From contig CANEDJ010000010.1 in the NCBI GenBank assembly GCA_947426265.1, positions 1 to 38,124 on the forward strand: DNA of 38,124 nucleotides. Reading direction: 5' to 3'. The position numbers and the translations under genes were made by a program. The notes beneath the pieces are model-generated. The model searched no databases. It was not told the origin of the DNA and was given only the letters and a program-made list of their open reading frames with translations. This document shows, one piece after another, positions 9,409 through 17,981 of this stretch. The DNA comes from MGBC102946 sp022793145 (GTDB lineage: Bacteria; Bacillota_I; Bacilli_A; RF39; UBA660). The first letter of the stretch is position 1, and every line of letters starts with the position of its first letter.

Positions 9409-9418
9409 ATCATATCAT
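9409..9418 (-). promoter_or_regulatory. Possible extended -10 promoter of the CotH operon
   Basis: On the minus strand a TGATATGAT extended -10 lies about 30 nt upstream of the CotH start. No good -35 box is visible at the usual spacing, so this is weak. Confidence 0.3.
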
Positions 9419-9419
9419 A

Positions 9420-9640
9420 ATATGTGTATTTTTTCTAGACTTGCTTGATAAGTTTGAAAACGAAATGTAAAGAAAAAAGAAACTATTTCTAGCCTCTATT
9501 CAAATACAAAACACAATCATTTTCTGCAATATTAATTCTTTTATAATGCCAATAATAATTAGTTCTATTCTTTCATTTTATCTATAATAAAAGTGTGCTT
9601 TGTTTTTTATGACATTATAAGTACATATTTATAATCTTAT
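9420..9640. other. Intergenic region, no feature recognised
   Basis: About 220 AT-rich bases between rnr and the CotH operon. I see no convincing hairpin terminator for rnr, no repeat and no open frame with a ribosome binding site. Confidence 0.5.
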
Positions 9641-11566
9641 TTAATAAATGTTTTTATTACTAAAAGTATAGGTACGAGCTAACTCTTCATCCACAATTCT
9701 GAAAGTGACTCTATCTGGCACTATATTATCTCTCATTAACTTTACTTTTAAAGGGGCACCAATCCCATATTGTATTTTAGAATTTAGAAAAGTATAACAA
9801 CACTTTGACGCATCATATCTACTATCTCTCAAATCAGCCCTTGGAATCATTTCTTCAATACAACCTTTTAATTCTATTAAAATTCCTTTATCTGTGCAAT
9901 CTTTGATAATTGCTTCTACAGTTTCCCCTATATGTTCTAATAAGTATTCCCTACATTTCAAACGAACTACTCTTTCTTCACATTTATTAATTCTTCCTTC
10001 TGCATGTGTGCAACCTTCCGTTACTAATTTCATTTCTGCTATTTCATTCTCTGTTTGAGGAATACCCAATAAATAATTTTTTCTTAAAATTCTATGAATC
10101 ATTAAATCAGGATATCTTCTAATTGGGGAAGTAAAATGAACATTTCTTTTTAATCCTAGCCCAAAATGACCAGTATCATCTAAAGAATATTTTGCTCTTC
10201 TCATACAACTAATGAGCATATTTGAAATAATATTGTAATTTGGATGATTATGGTATTGTTCTAATATGCGGTTGAATGCAAATGAACGCATTTCTTCTGA
10301 AACAGAAAATAAGGGATCAATAGAAATTCCAATTGTTTTTAATTTTCCTTTCATTACTTGTAATCTTACCATATCAGGTTGTTCATGAATTCGATGAGGA
10401 AACACAAGATTTGATTGAAATAGAAGATCTGCAATACTTCGGTTCGCAGCTAACATAAATTCTTGAATCAACAATTCTGCTTTTCCTCTATTTCTCGCGC
10501 TTATATCAACAACATGTCCATAAGAATCTAATCTTATATTTGGTTCATTACTATCAAAATCAATCGCTCCATCTTGAATTCTAGAGGCATAGAGTGCTTC
10601 TGCTAACGTTTCCATAGAATAGAGAGTCTCTTTAAAACTTTCATATCCCAATACTTGCTTTCCTTCTAATACCAAATTAACATCTTCATAAGTCATTCTT
10701 TTTTTTGAATGAATAACTGCTGGAAAACAAGTAACATCTTTCACAATTCCCATTTTGGAAATTCGCATTTTTACAGTTATTGTATATCGATCCACATTTT
10801 CATTTAATGAACATACTCCATTTGATATCATTTTTGGAAACATTGGAAAAACGGAACTTAATAAATATGCAGTCATTCCTCTTTTTCTCGCTTCTAAATC
10901 AAGTGGACTTCCCTTTTGTATATAATATCCAACATCTGCTATATGAACACCCAATACATAATCTGAACCATCCATTTCTAATGATATTGCATCATCAAAG
11001 TCTTTAGAATAAATTCCATCAATTGTAAAAATGGTTTCCCCTCTTAAATCAGCTCGATCAAAATTTTGATGATCTTTTCTAGGCTCGTGTATGCATCTTG
11101 CCTGTTTCATTGCTTTTTTAGAAAAAACAGTTGGAATTCCATGTTGTTCTGCAATATCCATGATATCAATACCACTATCTTCTTTACTCCCCAACACCTG
11201 ATAAATAACGGCTTTTAAATCATCCTCTTGAAAATCTATCTTAAAACGTACTTTTGCACCTTCATATAAATTGGGAAAATATTTGCATGGAATTCTTATT
11301 TTTCCTCCCTTCTTATAAGAGAACAAAATGATTGGTTCTCCGTTATCAAAAATGATTTCTCCCATTTGATTTTCTCTAAAAGTATGTAATTTTCGTATTG
11401 TTACTTTTTTTCTTTCTTCACCAAATTCACAAATAATAATGTCTCCATTGTGGTAATTTCCTAAAAATCTTCTTGAAATTGCCATACTTGGTTTATTTAT
11501 TAATTGAAGCCAAGCTGTTTCTTCTTGGTTGAATTCTATAATTTTTCCAATAAAAATATTATCCAT
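9641..11566 (-). CDS. rnr: Ribonuclease R / RNase II family exoribonuclease
   Basis: A processive 3'-to-5' exoribonuclease for mRNA decay and RNA quality control. Seen: N-terminal cold-shock/OB domains (about 1-130), the RNB catalytic domain (about 165-490) and a C-terminal S1 domain (about 555-635). The four metal-binding aspartates are present as D183, D189, D191 and D192 in IDGIYSKDFDDAI, with the same spacing as the E. coli RNase II set. HFTSPIRRYPDLMIHR marks the end of the RNB domain. At 641 aa it lacks the N-terminal helix-turn-helix and basic C-terminal tail of the longest RNase R proteins. RNase R is still more likely than RNase II in a Bacillota. A TAGGAGGG site precedes the ATG, and the ZIP-gene terminator lies just upstream. 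Confidence 0.92.
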   Translation of the reverse strand: MDNIFIGKIIEFNQEETAWLQLINKPSMAISRRFLGNYHNGDIIICEFGEERKKVTIRKLHTFRENQMGEIIFDNGEPIILFSYKKGGKIRIPCKYFPNLYEGAKVRFKIDFQEDDLKAVIYQVLGSKEDSGIDIMDIAEQHGIPTVFSKKAMKQARCIHEPRKDHQNFDRADLRGETIFTIDGIYSKDFDDAISLEMDGSDYVLGVHIADVGYYIQKGSPLDLEARKRGMTAYLLSSVFPMFPKMISNGVCSLNENVDRYTITVKMRISKMGIVKDVTCFPAVIHSKKRMTYEDVNLVLEGKQVLGYESFKETLYSMETLAEALYASRIQDGAIDFDSNEPNIRLDSYGHVVDISARNRGKAELLIQEFMLAANRSIADLLFQSNLVFPHRIHEQPDMVRLQVMKGKLKTIGISIDPLFSVSEEMRSFAFNRILEQYHNHPNYNIISNMLISCMRRAKYSLDDTGHFGLGLKRNVHFTSPIRRYPDLMIHRILRKNYLLGIPQTENEIAEMKLVTEGCTHAEGRINKCEERVVRLKCREYLLEHIGETVEAIIKDCTDKGILIELKGCIEEMIPRADLRDSRYDASKCCYTFLNSKIQYGIGAPLKVKLMRDNIVPDRVTFRIVDEELARTYTFSNKNIY

Positions 11567-11612
11567 AAAACCCTCCTACTATTATAATCATATCATAAAA
11601 AGAAATGATTGA

Positions 11613-11640
11613 AACAAAAAAAGACATCAATGATGATGTC
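11613..11640 (-). terminator. Terminator of the ZIP transporter gene
   Basis: A 7-bp stem (GACATCA/TGATGTC) with a 4-nt loop is followed by seven T on the minus strand. One arm is formed by the codons for the last His residues, and the stem includes the TGA stop. Confidence 0.85.
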
Positions 11641-12406
11641 CTCCAATCACTAAACTAAGAAAAAGAATAAAAATGCCAAGAAAAATTCCAAAAATTGTTT
11701 CCTTTTTATTTTTTGAATGAATCATTTGCTCTAATAATTCAAATAAAGCAATATAAATAATCATTCCAAGTGTAATACCGAGTAATATTCCTAAGATCAA
11801 TTCCTCTTTCATAATTCCATTTAAAAAGAACATAAGTAAGCCACCAATAAATGTTGATATAGAAATCAAGAAACTGATCATAACTGTTTTCTTTTTATTT
11901 TCACTGCTTTTATAAAACGTTGATGCAATCACCATTCCCATTGGAATATTATGCAATCCTACTCCAAGTCCTACTAATAATCCTAGATGAGTAGAAGTTG
12001 ATGCAGTTCCATAAATTGCCATTCCTTCTATCAAATTGTGCAGAACCAAAGCGAAACTAGAAACAATTCCTATATGATATAAATGTTCCATGTGTTCTTT
12101 TTTGCTATGATGATGTCCTTCATCTAAAGCATGATGTGGAATAAAATGGTCTAAGAGCTTTAATAAAATAATTCCAATCATTATACAACCAAATAAGAGA
12201 GGAATTCTTCCATTCTTCATTTCTTCTAAATGCTCATAGCTTTCAGGAAAGAGTTCAAAAATAGATAAACTTACCATTACTCCAAAAGCCAATGCCAAAG
12301 AAAAAGAAACAAATTTTTCGTTATTTTTTGTAATCAATACAATAATTGTTCCAAGTAATATAAATAATCCAAGAATAAAAGTCAATAAAAGTGCGAATAA
12401 TTCCAT
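11627..12406 (-). CDS. ZIP family metal transporter
   Basis: A polytopic membrane protein of the ZIP family, which imports divalent metals such as zinc, iron or manganese. About eight membrane helices are predicted. The two metal-site helices are clear: HNLIEG (125-130 counted from the upstream ATG) in helix 4 and HNIPMG (154-159) in helix 5. The cytoplasmic loop before them is His-rich (about 93-110), and the protein ends in three His. I chose the second ATG, at 12406, because the AAAGGAAG site is 6 nt from it but touches the ATG at 12412. The gene is monocistronic, with terminators on both sides. The metal cannot be told from the sequence; ZupT-like zinc or iron uptake is a guess. Confidence 0.92.
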   Translation of the reverse strand: MELFALLLTFILGLFILLGTIIVLITKNNEKFVSFSLALAFGVMVSLSIFELFPESYEHLEEMKNGRIPLLFGCIMIGIILLKLLDHFIPHHALDEGHHHSKKEHMEHLYHIGIVSSFALVLHNLIEGMAIYGTASTSTHLGLLVGLGVGLHNIPMGMVIASTFYKSSENKKKTVMISFLISISTFIGGLLMFFLNGIMKEELILGILLGITLGMIIYIALFELLEQMIHSKNKKETIFGIFLGIFILFLSLVIGGHHH

Positions 12407-12420
12407 AACCATCTTCCTTT

Positions 12421-12445
12421 AAAAAAAGAGTTTTAAACTCTTTTT
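12421..12445 (-). terminator. Terminator of the lipoprotein gene
   Basis: A hairpin (AAAAAGAGT/ACTCTTTTT) is followed on the minus strand by a run of seven T, between the lipoprotein stop and the ZIP gene. Confidence 0.75.
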
Positions 12446-12462
12446 CATTATAACACAAATTT

Positions 12463-13341
12463 CTATTTTCCTAAAATACCTTTTACATATTCTTTTGCAT
12501 TTTGATATGCCTCATCCAACTCAGGTTTTACATCTTCATAAATTCCAGCTACCCTATCTTTTCCTTCTTCCAAATATGGTTTGGCACTATCCCAAGCTCT
12601 TTCTACTGCAGGAATAGCTGCTTCTACATAAGGTCTTAGAGCGTTTTCTACTTTATCACTAAACGCTTCTGCTTTTTTAAATAATGTTGTATTTTCTACA
12701 TAATTAGAAAATGTTGTTAGTCCGTCTACGACTGCTTCTTTGTCAATATCTGGAAGATGACTTTTCGCGCTTTCAATAGTTCCTTCTAAGTCAAAATCCT
12801 CTACTGTATCTATTCCATTTCTAAGGCCACTAATACAAGTTCCTGTTACATAGTTCGCTCTATAATATGTAGAAATTACATCTTCTACTTTTCTATCTTC
12901 TCCAACATAGGTAACATTTGGATAATAAAGTGCAATTTCTTTTTCTTCTTTTCTATCACTTCCACAATAATAAATTTGAACCATTGGTCTTTCTTTTAAA
13001 GATGCTTCAAATATTTCTTTGCTATAAGTTTGATCACGTTCTACATTTTCTGCTGAAGCATCTTTTTTTGTAGTGGCACTGTCTGCATGATAAACAACTA
13101 CTTGATTATCCCCATCTAAAGATTCTATATAAGTAATAATTTCATCTTGTTCTAAGTCAGTAGAAGGTGCTGTTACAACAGATTTAGAAATCGAAAGCCC
13201 TCCCACTATTGTATTCTCTTCTCTTACAGTAATGACTGGTTCTATTACTTGTTCTGGCATTGGTTCTTTGGATAAAGTACAACCAGAGAGTAATAAAGTC
13301 GTGGTAAGTGCAAAAAGAACGATTTTGCTTTTCTTTTTCAT
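12463..13341 (-). CDS. Putative lipoprotein, function unknown
   Basis: A 292-aa secreted lipoprotein. It has a type II signal peptide (KKKSK, a hydrophobic core at about 7-17, lipobox LLSGC) with the lipidated Cys at 21. The middle part is mixed alpha/beta with several aromatic residues. The last 80 residues form amphipathic helices with recurring short units (AKPYLEEG, VKPELDEA, AKEYVKG), like a helical stalk or apolipoprotein-type surface helix. I do not recognise a family. The start has an AGAGGAG site. The gene sits between a P-type ATPase and a metal transporter, with a terminator after it, but nothing in it indicates metal binding. Confidence 0.85.
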   Translation of the reverse strand: MKKKSKIVLFALTTTLLLSGCTLSKEPMPEQVIEPVITVREENTIVGGLSISKSVVTAPSTDLEQDEIITYIESLDGDNQVVVYHADSATTKKDASAENVERDQTYSKEIFEASLKERPMVQIYYCGSDRKEEKEIALYYPNVTYVGEDRKVEDVISTYYRANYVTGTCISGLRNGIDTVEDFDLEGTIESAKSHLPDIDKEAVVDGLTTFSNYVENTTLFKKAEAFSDKVENALRPYVEAAIPAVERAWDSAKPYLEEGKDRVAGIYEDVKPELDEAYQNAKEYVKGILGK

Positions 13342-13398
13342 AAAATCTCCTCTTTTCTGATGTTTTATTATATTCTAAAAATTGATATTTGTAAAATT

Positions 13399-15723
13399 TT
13401 AATTATATTTTTTTTCTTTGCAATGAATTCTCCACTCAATAAAATCTGTAAACAAACGAAAGGCAAACAAAGAGACAATCATCAATCCTCCTAATAGTAC
13501 CATCATGCGGAAGTTTGGCCAAACAAGTGAATAGAATTCTCTTAAGAAAACACACTGTAATAACATTAAAGTTATCATACTAATAAATAAAGTTTTCTTT
13601 AAAAGATTAAATGGTCTACATAGTTGATATAATAGTCTAAATCCTACAAATCCATTCATAAAAACACACATTGTAGATACTTGATCATCTGAAAAATAAA
13701 ATAGTTTATTTGCTAACATAATTACTAAAATGTTAAATACAATTGTCAATGCACTTGGAATCGATTTACTAAACACACTTTTTAAGAAGCTTCCTTCTAT
13801 TCTGCTTTTATTCGGTTGTAATGCAAGTACAAAAGAAGGAATTCCAATCGTTACAACACTTGTTAATGTTAGTTGAATGGGAATAAATGGATATTGAAGC
13901 CCCAGAATGGCAAATACGACTGCTAAAACTGTAGCATATGTTGTCTTTGTTAAAAAGAGTGTTGCAGAACGTTCAATATTATTCACAGTTCTTCTTCCTT
14001 CTGCTACAACTGCTGGTAGTGCATCAAAATTGGAATTTAAAAGAACAAGTTCAGATACATTTCTTGCTGCATCTGTCCCGCTAGCAATAGCGATACTGCA
14101 ATCTGCCTCTTTTAAAGCAAGTACATCATTCACCCCATCTCCAGTCATGGCTACTATATGTCCACCATTTTTCAAAGCCATAATAAGTTCCTTTTTCTGC
14201 ATAGGTGAAACTCTTCCAAATACATTATAATGGAAAGCTGCTTTCACTAATTCTTCTTTTGTGTTTATTTTACTCATATCAATCATTTTTTCATAATGTT
14301 CAATTCCAGCTCTTTTCGCAATACTAGAAACTGTTATAACATTATCTCCTGAAATTACTTTGATAGAAACCCCTTGCTCTTTAAAATATTTGAGTGTTTC
14401 TTTTGCTTCTTTTCTAATTTTATCTCTAATTAAGACTAGAGAAACCAGTTCATATTTTTGTGGAATTTCTCCTGTCCAAGTATCAGTATGAATGAGTAAC
14501 AAAACTCGATTTTCTAAAATATATTTTTCTAGTTCTTGTTCCATTTCGCTGTATTTTTCTTTTAATAAATATTCGGGAGCCCCCAATAAATAAGTACCAT
14601 ATTTTTCAAATTCTACTCCAGAATATTTTTTTTCTGAAGAAAATGGAATGGCTGTTTTTATTTTCCAATCCGTTTTCATATGATATTTATTCTTTAGTGC
14701 TTCAAAGGTTGGATTGTTATCATCTAATGCATTTGTAATAGATGATAAAATATGATTTACTTCCTCTGATTTTTTATTGTCATAAGGAATGGTTGCATAT
14801 ACTTCCATTACTCCTTCAGTAATCGTTCCTGTTTTATCTAAACAAAGAGTGTCAACACGTGCTAATGTTTCAATACAATATAAATCCTGTACCAATACTT
14901 TATGTTTTGAAAGTCTCACTACACTAACAGCCAAAACGGTACTCGTTAATAATATAAGACCTTCTGGTATCATTCCAAGTATAGCAGCTACAGTATTCAC
15001 AACAGCATCATTGAATGTATTATCAGGAATTCCAAGCTGCCTTGCAAATAAGATGAGTCCAATTGGAATAATTCCAATTGAAACCATTTTTATAATTTTT
15101 TTTAAGGATTTCATAAGGATAGAATTTGCTTGTTTTATATAATGTGCTTCAGCTGATATTTTAGCAGTATAATTATCAATTCCTACATGGGTTACTTTTA
15201 CATAAGCACTCCCACTCACAATAAAACTTCCAGAAAGAAGTTCTTCCCCTTCTTCTTTTAAAATAGGAACTGATTCTCCTGTAATAAAAGCTTCGTTCAC
15301 TTCCACAGCTCCTTTTACAATGATAGAATCGGTAACTACTTGATTTCCAAGAGATAAATATAAAATATCATCTAAGACAATTTCTGAGTTTTCAATTTCT
15401 TCTAATTTACTATCTCGTAATACTCTTGATTTGGTTGCTGATATAATAGATAATTTATCAATGGTTCTTTTGGCATTAATTTCTTGAATGATGCTGATGA
15501 TGGTATTACAAAATACAACTCCTAAAAACATGATGTTTTTATAGGATTTTACAAGAATTAAAGCCAACGCTAATCCAAAGTTCAAAAAATTAAATAGTGT
15601 AAAAATGTTTGATTCTATAATTTGCTTCAAACTTTTTGTAGGAACTGTTGTATCATAATTAACGAGATTTTTTTCTTTTCTAATCTCTACTTCTTGTTTT
15701 GTTAAACCTGTTAATTTATCCAT
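13399..15723 (-). CDS. Cation-transporting P-type ATPase
   Basis: An ATP-driven cation pump in the membrane, 774 aa. Seen: actuator-domain TGES (148-151), the helix-4 motif MIPEGL (251-256), phosphorylation motif DKTGT with Asp296, and the hinge motif TGDGVND (527-533). Two membrane helices precede the actuator domain, two follow it, and about six lie at the C terminus. There is no N-terminal heavy-metal Cys domain and no CPC motif, so it is not a copper, cadmium or zinc exporter of the P1B type. PEGL without the following Pro and the overall length resemble the CtpE-like calcium-transporting group, which is inference. It has an AAGGAGGG site and its own promoter, just downstream of the structured RNA at 15800-15981. 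Confidence 0.92.
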   Translation of the reverse strand: MDKLTGLTKQEVEIRKEKNLVNYDTTVPTKSLKQIIESNIFTLFNFLNFGLALALILVKSYKNIMFLGVVFCNTIISIIQEINAKRTIDKLSIISATKSRVLRDSKLEEIENSEIVLDDILYLSLGNQVVTDSIIVKGAVEVNEAFITGESVPILKEEGEELLSGSFIVSGSAYVKVTHVGIDNYTAKISAEAHYIKQANSILMKSLKKIIKMVSIGIIPIGLILFARQLGIPDNTFNDAVVNTVAAILGMIPEGLILLTSTVLAVSVVRLSKHKVLVQDLYCIETLARVDTLCLDKTGTITEGVMEVYATIPYDNKKSEEVNHILSSITNALDDNNPTFEALKNKYHMKTDWKIKTAIPFSSEKKYSGVEFEKYGTYLLGAPEYLLKEKYSEMEQELEKYILENRVLLLIHTDTWTGEIPQKYELVSLVLIRDKIRKEAKETLKYFKEQGVSIKVISGDNVITVSSIAKRAGIEHYEKMIDMSKINTKEELVKAAFHYNVFGRVSPMQKKELIMALKNGGHIVAMTGDGVNDVLALKEADCSIAIASGTDAARNVSELVLLNSNFDALPAVVAEGRRTVNNIERSATLFLTKTTYATVLAVVFAILGLQYPFIPIQLTLTSVVTIGIPSFVLALQPNKSRIEGSFLKSVFSKSIPSALTIVFNILVIMLANKLFYFSDDQVSTMCVFMNGFVGFRLLYQLCRPFNLLKKTLFISMITLMLLQCVFLREFYSLVWPNFRMMVLLGGLMIVSLFAFRLFTDFIEWRIHCKEKKYN

Positions 15724-15740
15724 ACTATCCCTCCTTTTTT

Positions 15741-15770
15741 ATTATAGCATTATTATATAGTCCTGTACAA
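15741..15770 (-). promoter_or_regulatory. Promoter of the P-type ATPase gene
   Basis: TTGTAC, an 18-nt spacer and a perfect TATAAT on the minus strand. The -10 ends 17 nt before the ATG, so the mRNA leader would be very short, starting almost at the ribosome binding site. Confidence 0.55.
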
Positions 15771-15799
15771 AAAAAAGTGTGACAGTTTTGTAAGATGTC

Positions 15800-15981
15800 A
15801 AAAAAAAAGCCCAAATAATCGGTGCTCGCAACGATAAAAACCTGATCTCCCAGGTGGGCATCACAGAATTCATATCAGGATTCTTGTATAAATACAAGCT
15901 TTCAACAACAATAAATTCATTAGATTCCCAATCGTTATAAATTAGTAGGTTTTTCTAATTAAGCTACCATATCATTTAGGC
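15800..15981 (-). ncRNA. Structured small RNA of about 181 nt, 6S RNA-like
   Basis: On the minus strand a promoter is followed by an RNA whose first 19 nt (15981-15963) pair with its last 17 nt (15825-15809). This gives a 17-bp closing helix with two single-A bulges and three G-U pairs, followed directly by nine T (15808-15800), so the closing helix doubles as the terminator stem. Inside are a second long-range helix (15936-15931 with 15835-15830), a 6-bp hairpin near 15940-15960, a 7-bp hairpin (15883-15898) and CCUGAU/AUCAGG (15879-15874 with 15846-15841). Size, single-gene transcription, 5'/3' closing helix and a CCCACCU segment on the 3' side fit 6S RNA (ssrS), the RNA-polymerase regulator. 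No SRP, tmRNA or RNase P signature is present. The branched interior leaves room for an unrelated RNA or an ATPase leader. Confidence 0.55.
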
Positions 15982-15987
15982 AATTTC

Positions 15988-16017
15988 ATTATATCATATT
16001 TTTTTAGCTTTTGTCAT
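15988..16017 (-). promoter_or_regulatory. Promoter of the structured RNA
   Basis: ATGACA, an 18-nt spacer and an extended -10 (TGATATAAT) on the minus strand. The predicted start falls at the first base of the closing helix of the RNA. The -35 box overlaps the stop codon of the gene upstream. Confidence 0.65.
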
Positions 16018-16754
16018 CTCGTTTTGGATGGAAACGCAAAAATTTTTACTTTTGGTTTATCTTTTACAAGTAAAATTGGATATCCATTATGTTGATTTCC
16101 AAAACAAGCTTTTGGGAAATATTTAACTTTCAAGAATTTTTCTGGAGATATTTGTTCCATCAACTGTTCTATTAATATTCTATGATATTCCCTTGTTGTA
16201 AGAGACGGATCATTACTATGATTACAACCACATAAAGCAATACAAAAATCTAAATTTTCTTTTAATGCCCTTTTGATTATCATTTCTGTTGCTTCACAAG
16301 GAAATAGTCCAACTAATAAACTGCTTTTTTCTAATTTTACTTTATCATTGAAATATCTATTTACAAGCTTTACTTTTGTTGGATATCCTTTCCACACTCT
16401 TGAATCATAAACAGTCACTGTTCCTCCTCCAATTTTTAATTGATATTCTCTTAAACTATGCCCTAGTAGCGGAAAAATGCCACTTCCTATTTCTACAACA
16501 TCCCTTTTTAAATTAAATTCTCGTCTAATTAAGTCATACATGTTTTTATAAACACTACAACTTGGTCTTATCAATCCTGCTGCTTCATATATTTGTTCAA
16601 AAAAAGCATCTGTTAAAGGAAGGCCTAATTGATCCATTTTAAGATGTGCATTTAAATAACCAACTTCATATCCAAGAGCCTCTTTATATGTTTCTCCAAA
16701 TTGAGTCAAAGTTCTTGTAATTTCTTCTATATTTTTTGTTATATAAACATTCAC
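16014..16754 (-). CDS. Methyltransferase-like protein, function unknown
   Basis: A 246-aa soluble protein. The centre has a Rossmann-type S-adenosylmethionine site: VVEIGSGIFPLLG (86-98) fits motif I, and VTVYDSR (113-119) supplies the acidic residue at the end of strand 2. LVGLFPCEATE (147-157) sits where the motif IV strand is expected. Several Cys (66, 153, 171, 175, 177) and a CGCNH segment are unusual and could bind metal. I do not recognise a specific family, so the substrate is unknown. The start is a GTG, supported by an AGAGGGGA site 7 nt upstream; the overlapping ATG is out of frame. It has its own promoter and lies downstream of prs. Confidence 0.75.
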   Translation of the reverse strand: MNVYITKNIEEITRTLTQFGETYKEALGYEVGYLNAHLKMDQLGLPLTDAFFEQIYEAAGLIRPSCSVYKNMYDLIRREFNLKRDVVEIGSGIFPLLGHSLREYQLKIGGGTVTVYDSRVWKGYPTKVKLVNRYFNDKVKLEKSSLLVGLFPCEATEMIIKRALKENLDFCIALCGCNHSNDPSLTTREYHRILIEQLMEQISPEKFLKVKYFPKACFGNQHNGYPILLVKDKPKVKIFAFPSKTR

Positions 16755-16782
16755 AAAATCCCCTCTTTTTATATGGAACTTT

Positions 16783-16810
16783 ATTTTATCACATTTTTTC
16801 TATTTGTCAA
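16783..16810 (-). promoter_or_regulatory. Promoter of the methyltransferase-like gene
   Basis: A perfect TTGACA, a 16-nt spacer and TAAAAT on the minus strand. The -35 box begins inside the T run of the prs terminator. Confidence 0.7.
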
Positions 16811-16833
16811 AAAAAAGCTTTTTAAAAGCTTTA
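16809..16833 (-). terminator. Terminator of prs
   Basis: An inverted repeat AAAGCTTTT/AAAAGCTTT is followed on the minus strand by eight T, just past the prs stop codon. Confidence 0.75.
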
Positions 16834-17922
16834 TTTCGTTTCTCTATTTCGAATCAATTCTAATATTTTTTCTTTTCCATTTTGCAGTTCTTGAACTGAC
16901 TTTCCATTTCCTAATGTATAAATAATATCCGCTAAAAATGGCATACAATCCACTCTAGTCAACCAATCTCTTGTCATATAAGCATCTGGAATATATGTTA
17001 AATTTGTTGTATATACTCCATCAAACAACTTTTGTTCATATGCTTTATCAAATACTTCTATCCCACCTGTAAATAATGCAAATGAAGCAGATAAATAAAT
17101 TCTCCCAGCTCCCATTTCTTTCATTTTTTTCGCTACATCTATAATAGATTCCCCTGAAGCAATCATATCATCTACAATTAATACATCTTTGTCAGTGACA
17201 TCTTTTCCTAAATAACTATGTTCCACCACTGGATTTTTTCCGTTTTCAACAATAGAATAGTCTCTTCTTTTATAAGAAACTCCTAAATCACAACCCAAAA
17301 GTTCTGCATAATATCTTGCTCTTTCAACTGCTCCCATATCTGGACTTACAATAAAAATATTTTTTAAATCAATTGCTTCTTTCTTCAAAAATCTTTTCAA
17401 TATTGTATGTGTTGGATAAAAATTATCAAAGGGAAGATTTGGAATTGCATTTTGAACTTGTGGATCATGAGCATCAAACGTAACAATTCCATTTACGCCT
17501 AAATCTTCTAATTCTTGTAAAGCGAGTGCGCAATCTAATGATTCTCTTCCTTTTCTCTTATGCTGTCTTGATTCATACAAAAGAGGCATCACGACATGAA
17601 TACTAGATGCGTGTCCTTTAATTGCTGAAATCACTCTCTTGATGTCTTGAAAATGTTCATCTGGAGTCATAATATGGTCTTGCCCATACAATTTATAGGT
17701 TGTCCCATAATTTCCAACATCTGAAAGAATAAAAACTTCCTTATGTCGAACAGTTTGTCCTAATTCAGCTTTACCTTCTCCATTTGCAAATCTTGGCTGT
17801 TTTAAAGGTACAATTAAATCTTCTATTGCTCCATATTTTTCTTGTATTTTTAAAGCAATTTCGTTTCCTCTCTTCTCAAAGTTTTTTAAAATTACTAATC
17901 GAATATTATTATTCATTCCCAA
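16831..17922 (-). CDS. prs: Ribose-phosphate pyrophosphokinase (divergent)
   Basis: PRPP synthetase makes 5-phosphoribosyl 1-pyrophosphate from ribose 5-phosphate and ATP, for nucleotide, His, Trp and NAD synthesis. Seen: N-terminal pRib-PPase domain with FANGEGK in the flexible-loop area, the ATP-site segment ESRQHKRKGRE (replacing the usual RQDRK motif), FDAHDPQVQ in place of DLHAxQIQ, and the PRPP-binding loop VLIVDDMIASGES (250-262 from the upstream GTG). It is about 45 residues longer than the usual 315. The start is uncertain. The GAGAGGG site overlaps a GTG at 17931, is 8 nt from a TTG at 17922 (chosen), and 14 nt from an ATG at 17916. The divergence suggests a separate Prs subgroup that may differ in allosteric control. 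Confidence 0.9.
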   Translation of the reverse strand: MGMNNNIRLVILKNFEKRGNEIALKIQEKYGAIEDLIVPLKQPRFANGEGKAELGQTVRHKEVFILSDVGNYGTTYKLYGQDHIMTPDEHFQDIKRVISAIKGHASSIHVVMPLLYESRQHKRKGRESLDCALALQELEDLGVNGIVTFDAHDPQVQNAIPNLPFDNFYPTHTILKRFLKKEAIDLKNIFIVSPDMGAVERARYYAELLGCDLGVSYKRRDYSIVENGKNPVVEHSYLGKDVTDKDVLIVDDMIASGESIIDVAKKMKEMGAGRIYLSASFALFTGGIEVFDKAYEQKLFDGVYTTNLTYIPDAYMTRDWLTRVDCMPFLADIIYTLGNGKSVQELQNGKEKILELIRNRETK

Positions 17923-17981
17923 AACTAACACCCTCTCACTACTACAATTTCAGTATAACATGAAAAAATGGGAAATTCTAG

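Noticed and set aside
9441..9640. Possible gene remnant on the minus strand between rnr and CotH
   Set aside because: A short stretch reads like a protein tail, but it is broken by stops and matches nothing I recognise.
12404..12412. ZIP gene start at the upstream ATG
   Set aside because: The ribosome binding site directly touches that ATG. The second ATG has normal 6-nt spacing.
15800..15981. Signal recognition particle RNA, tmRNA, RNase P RNA or a SAM-type riboswitch
   Set aside because: The conserved SRP GGAA/AGCAGC loop, the tmRNA ends, the RNase P core and the SAM-box core are absent, and a separate ATPase promoter follows the RNA.
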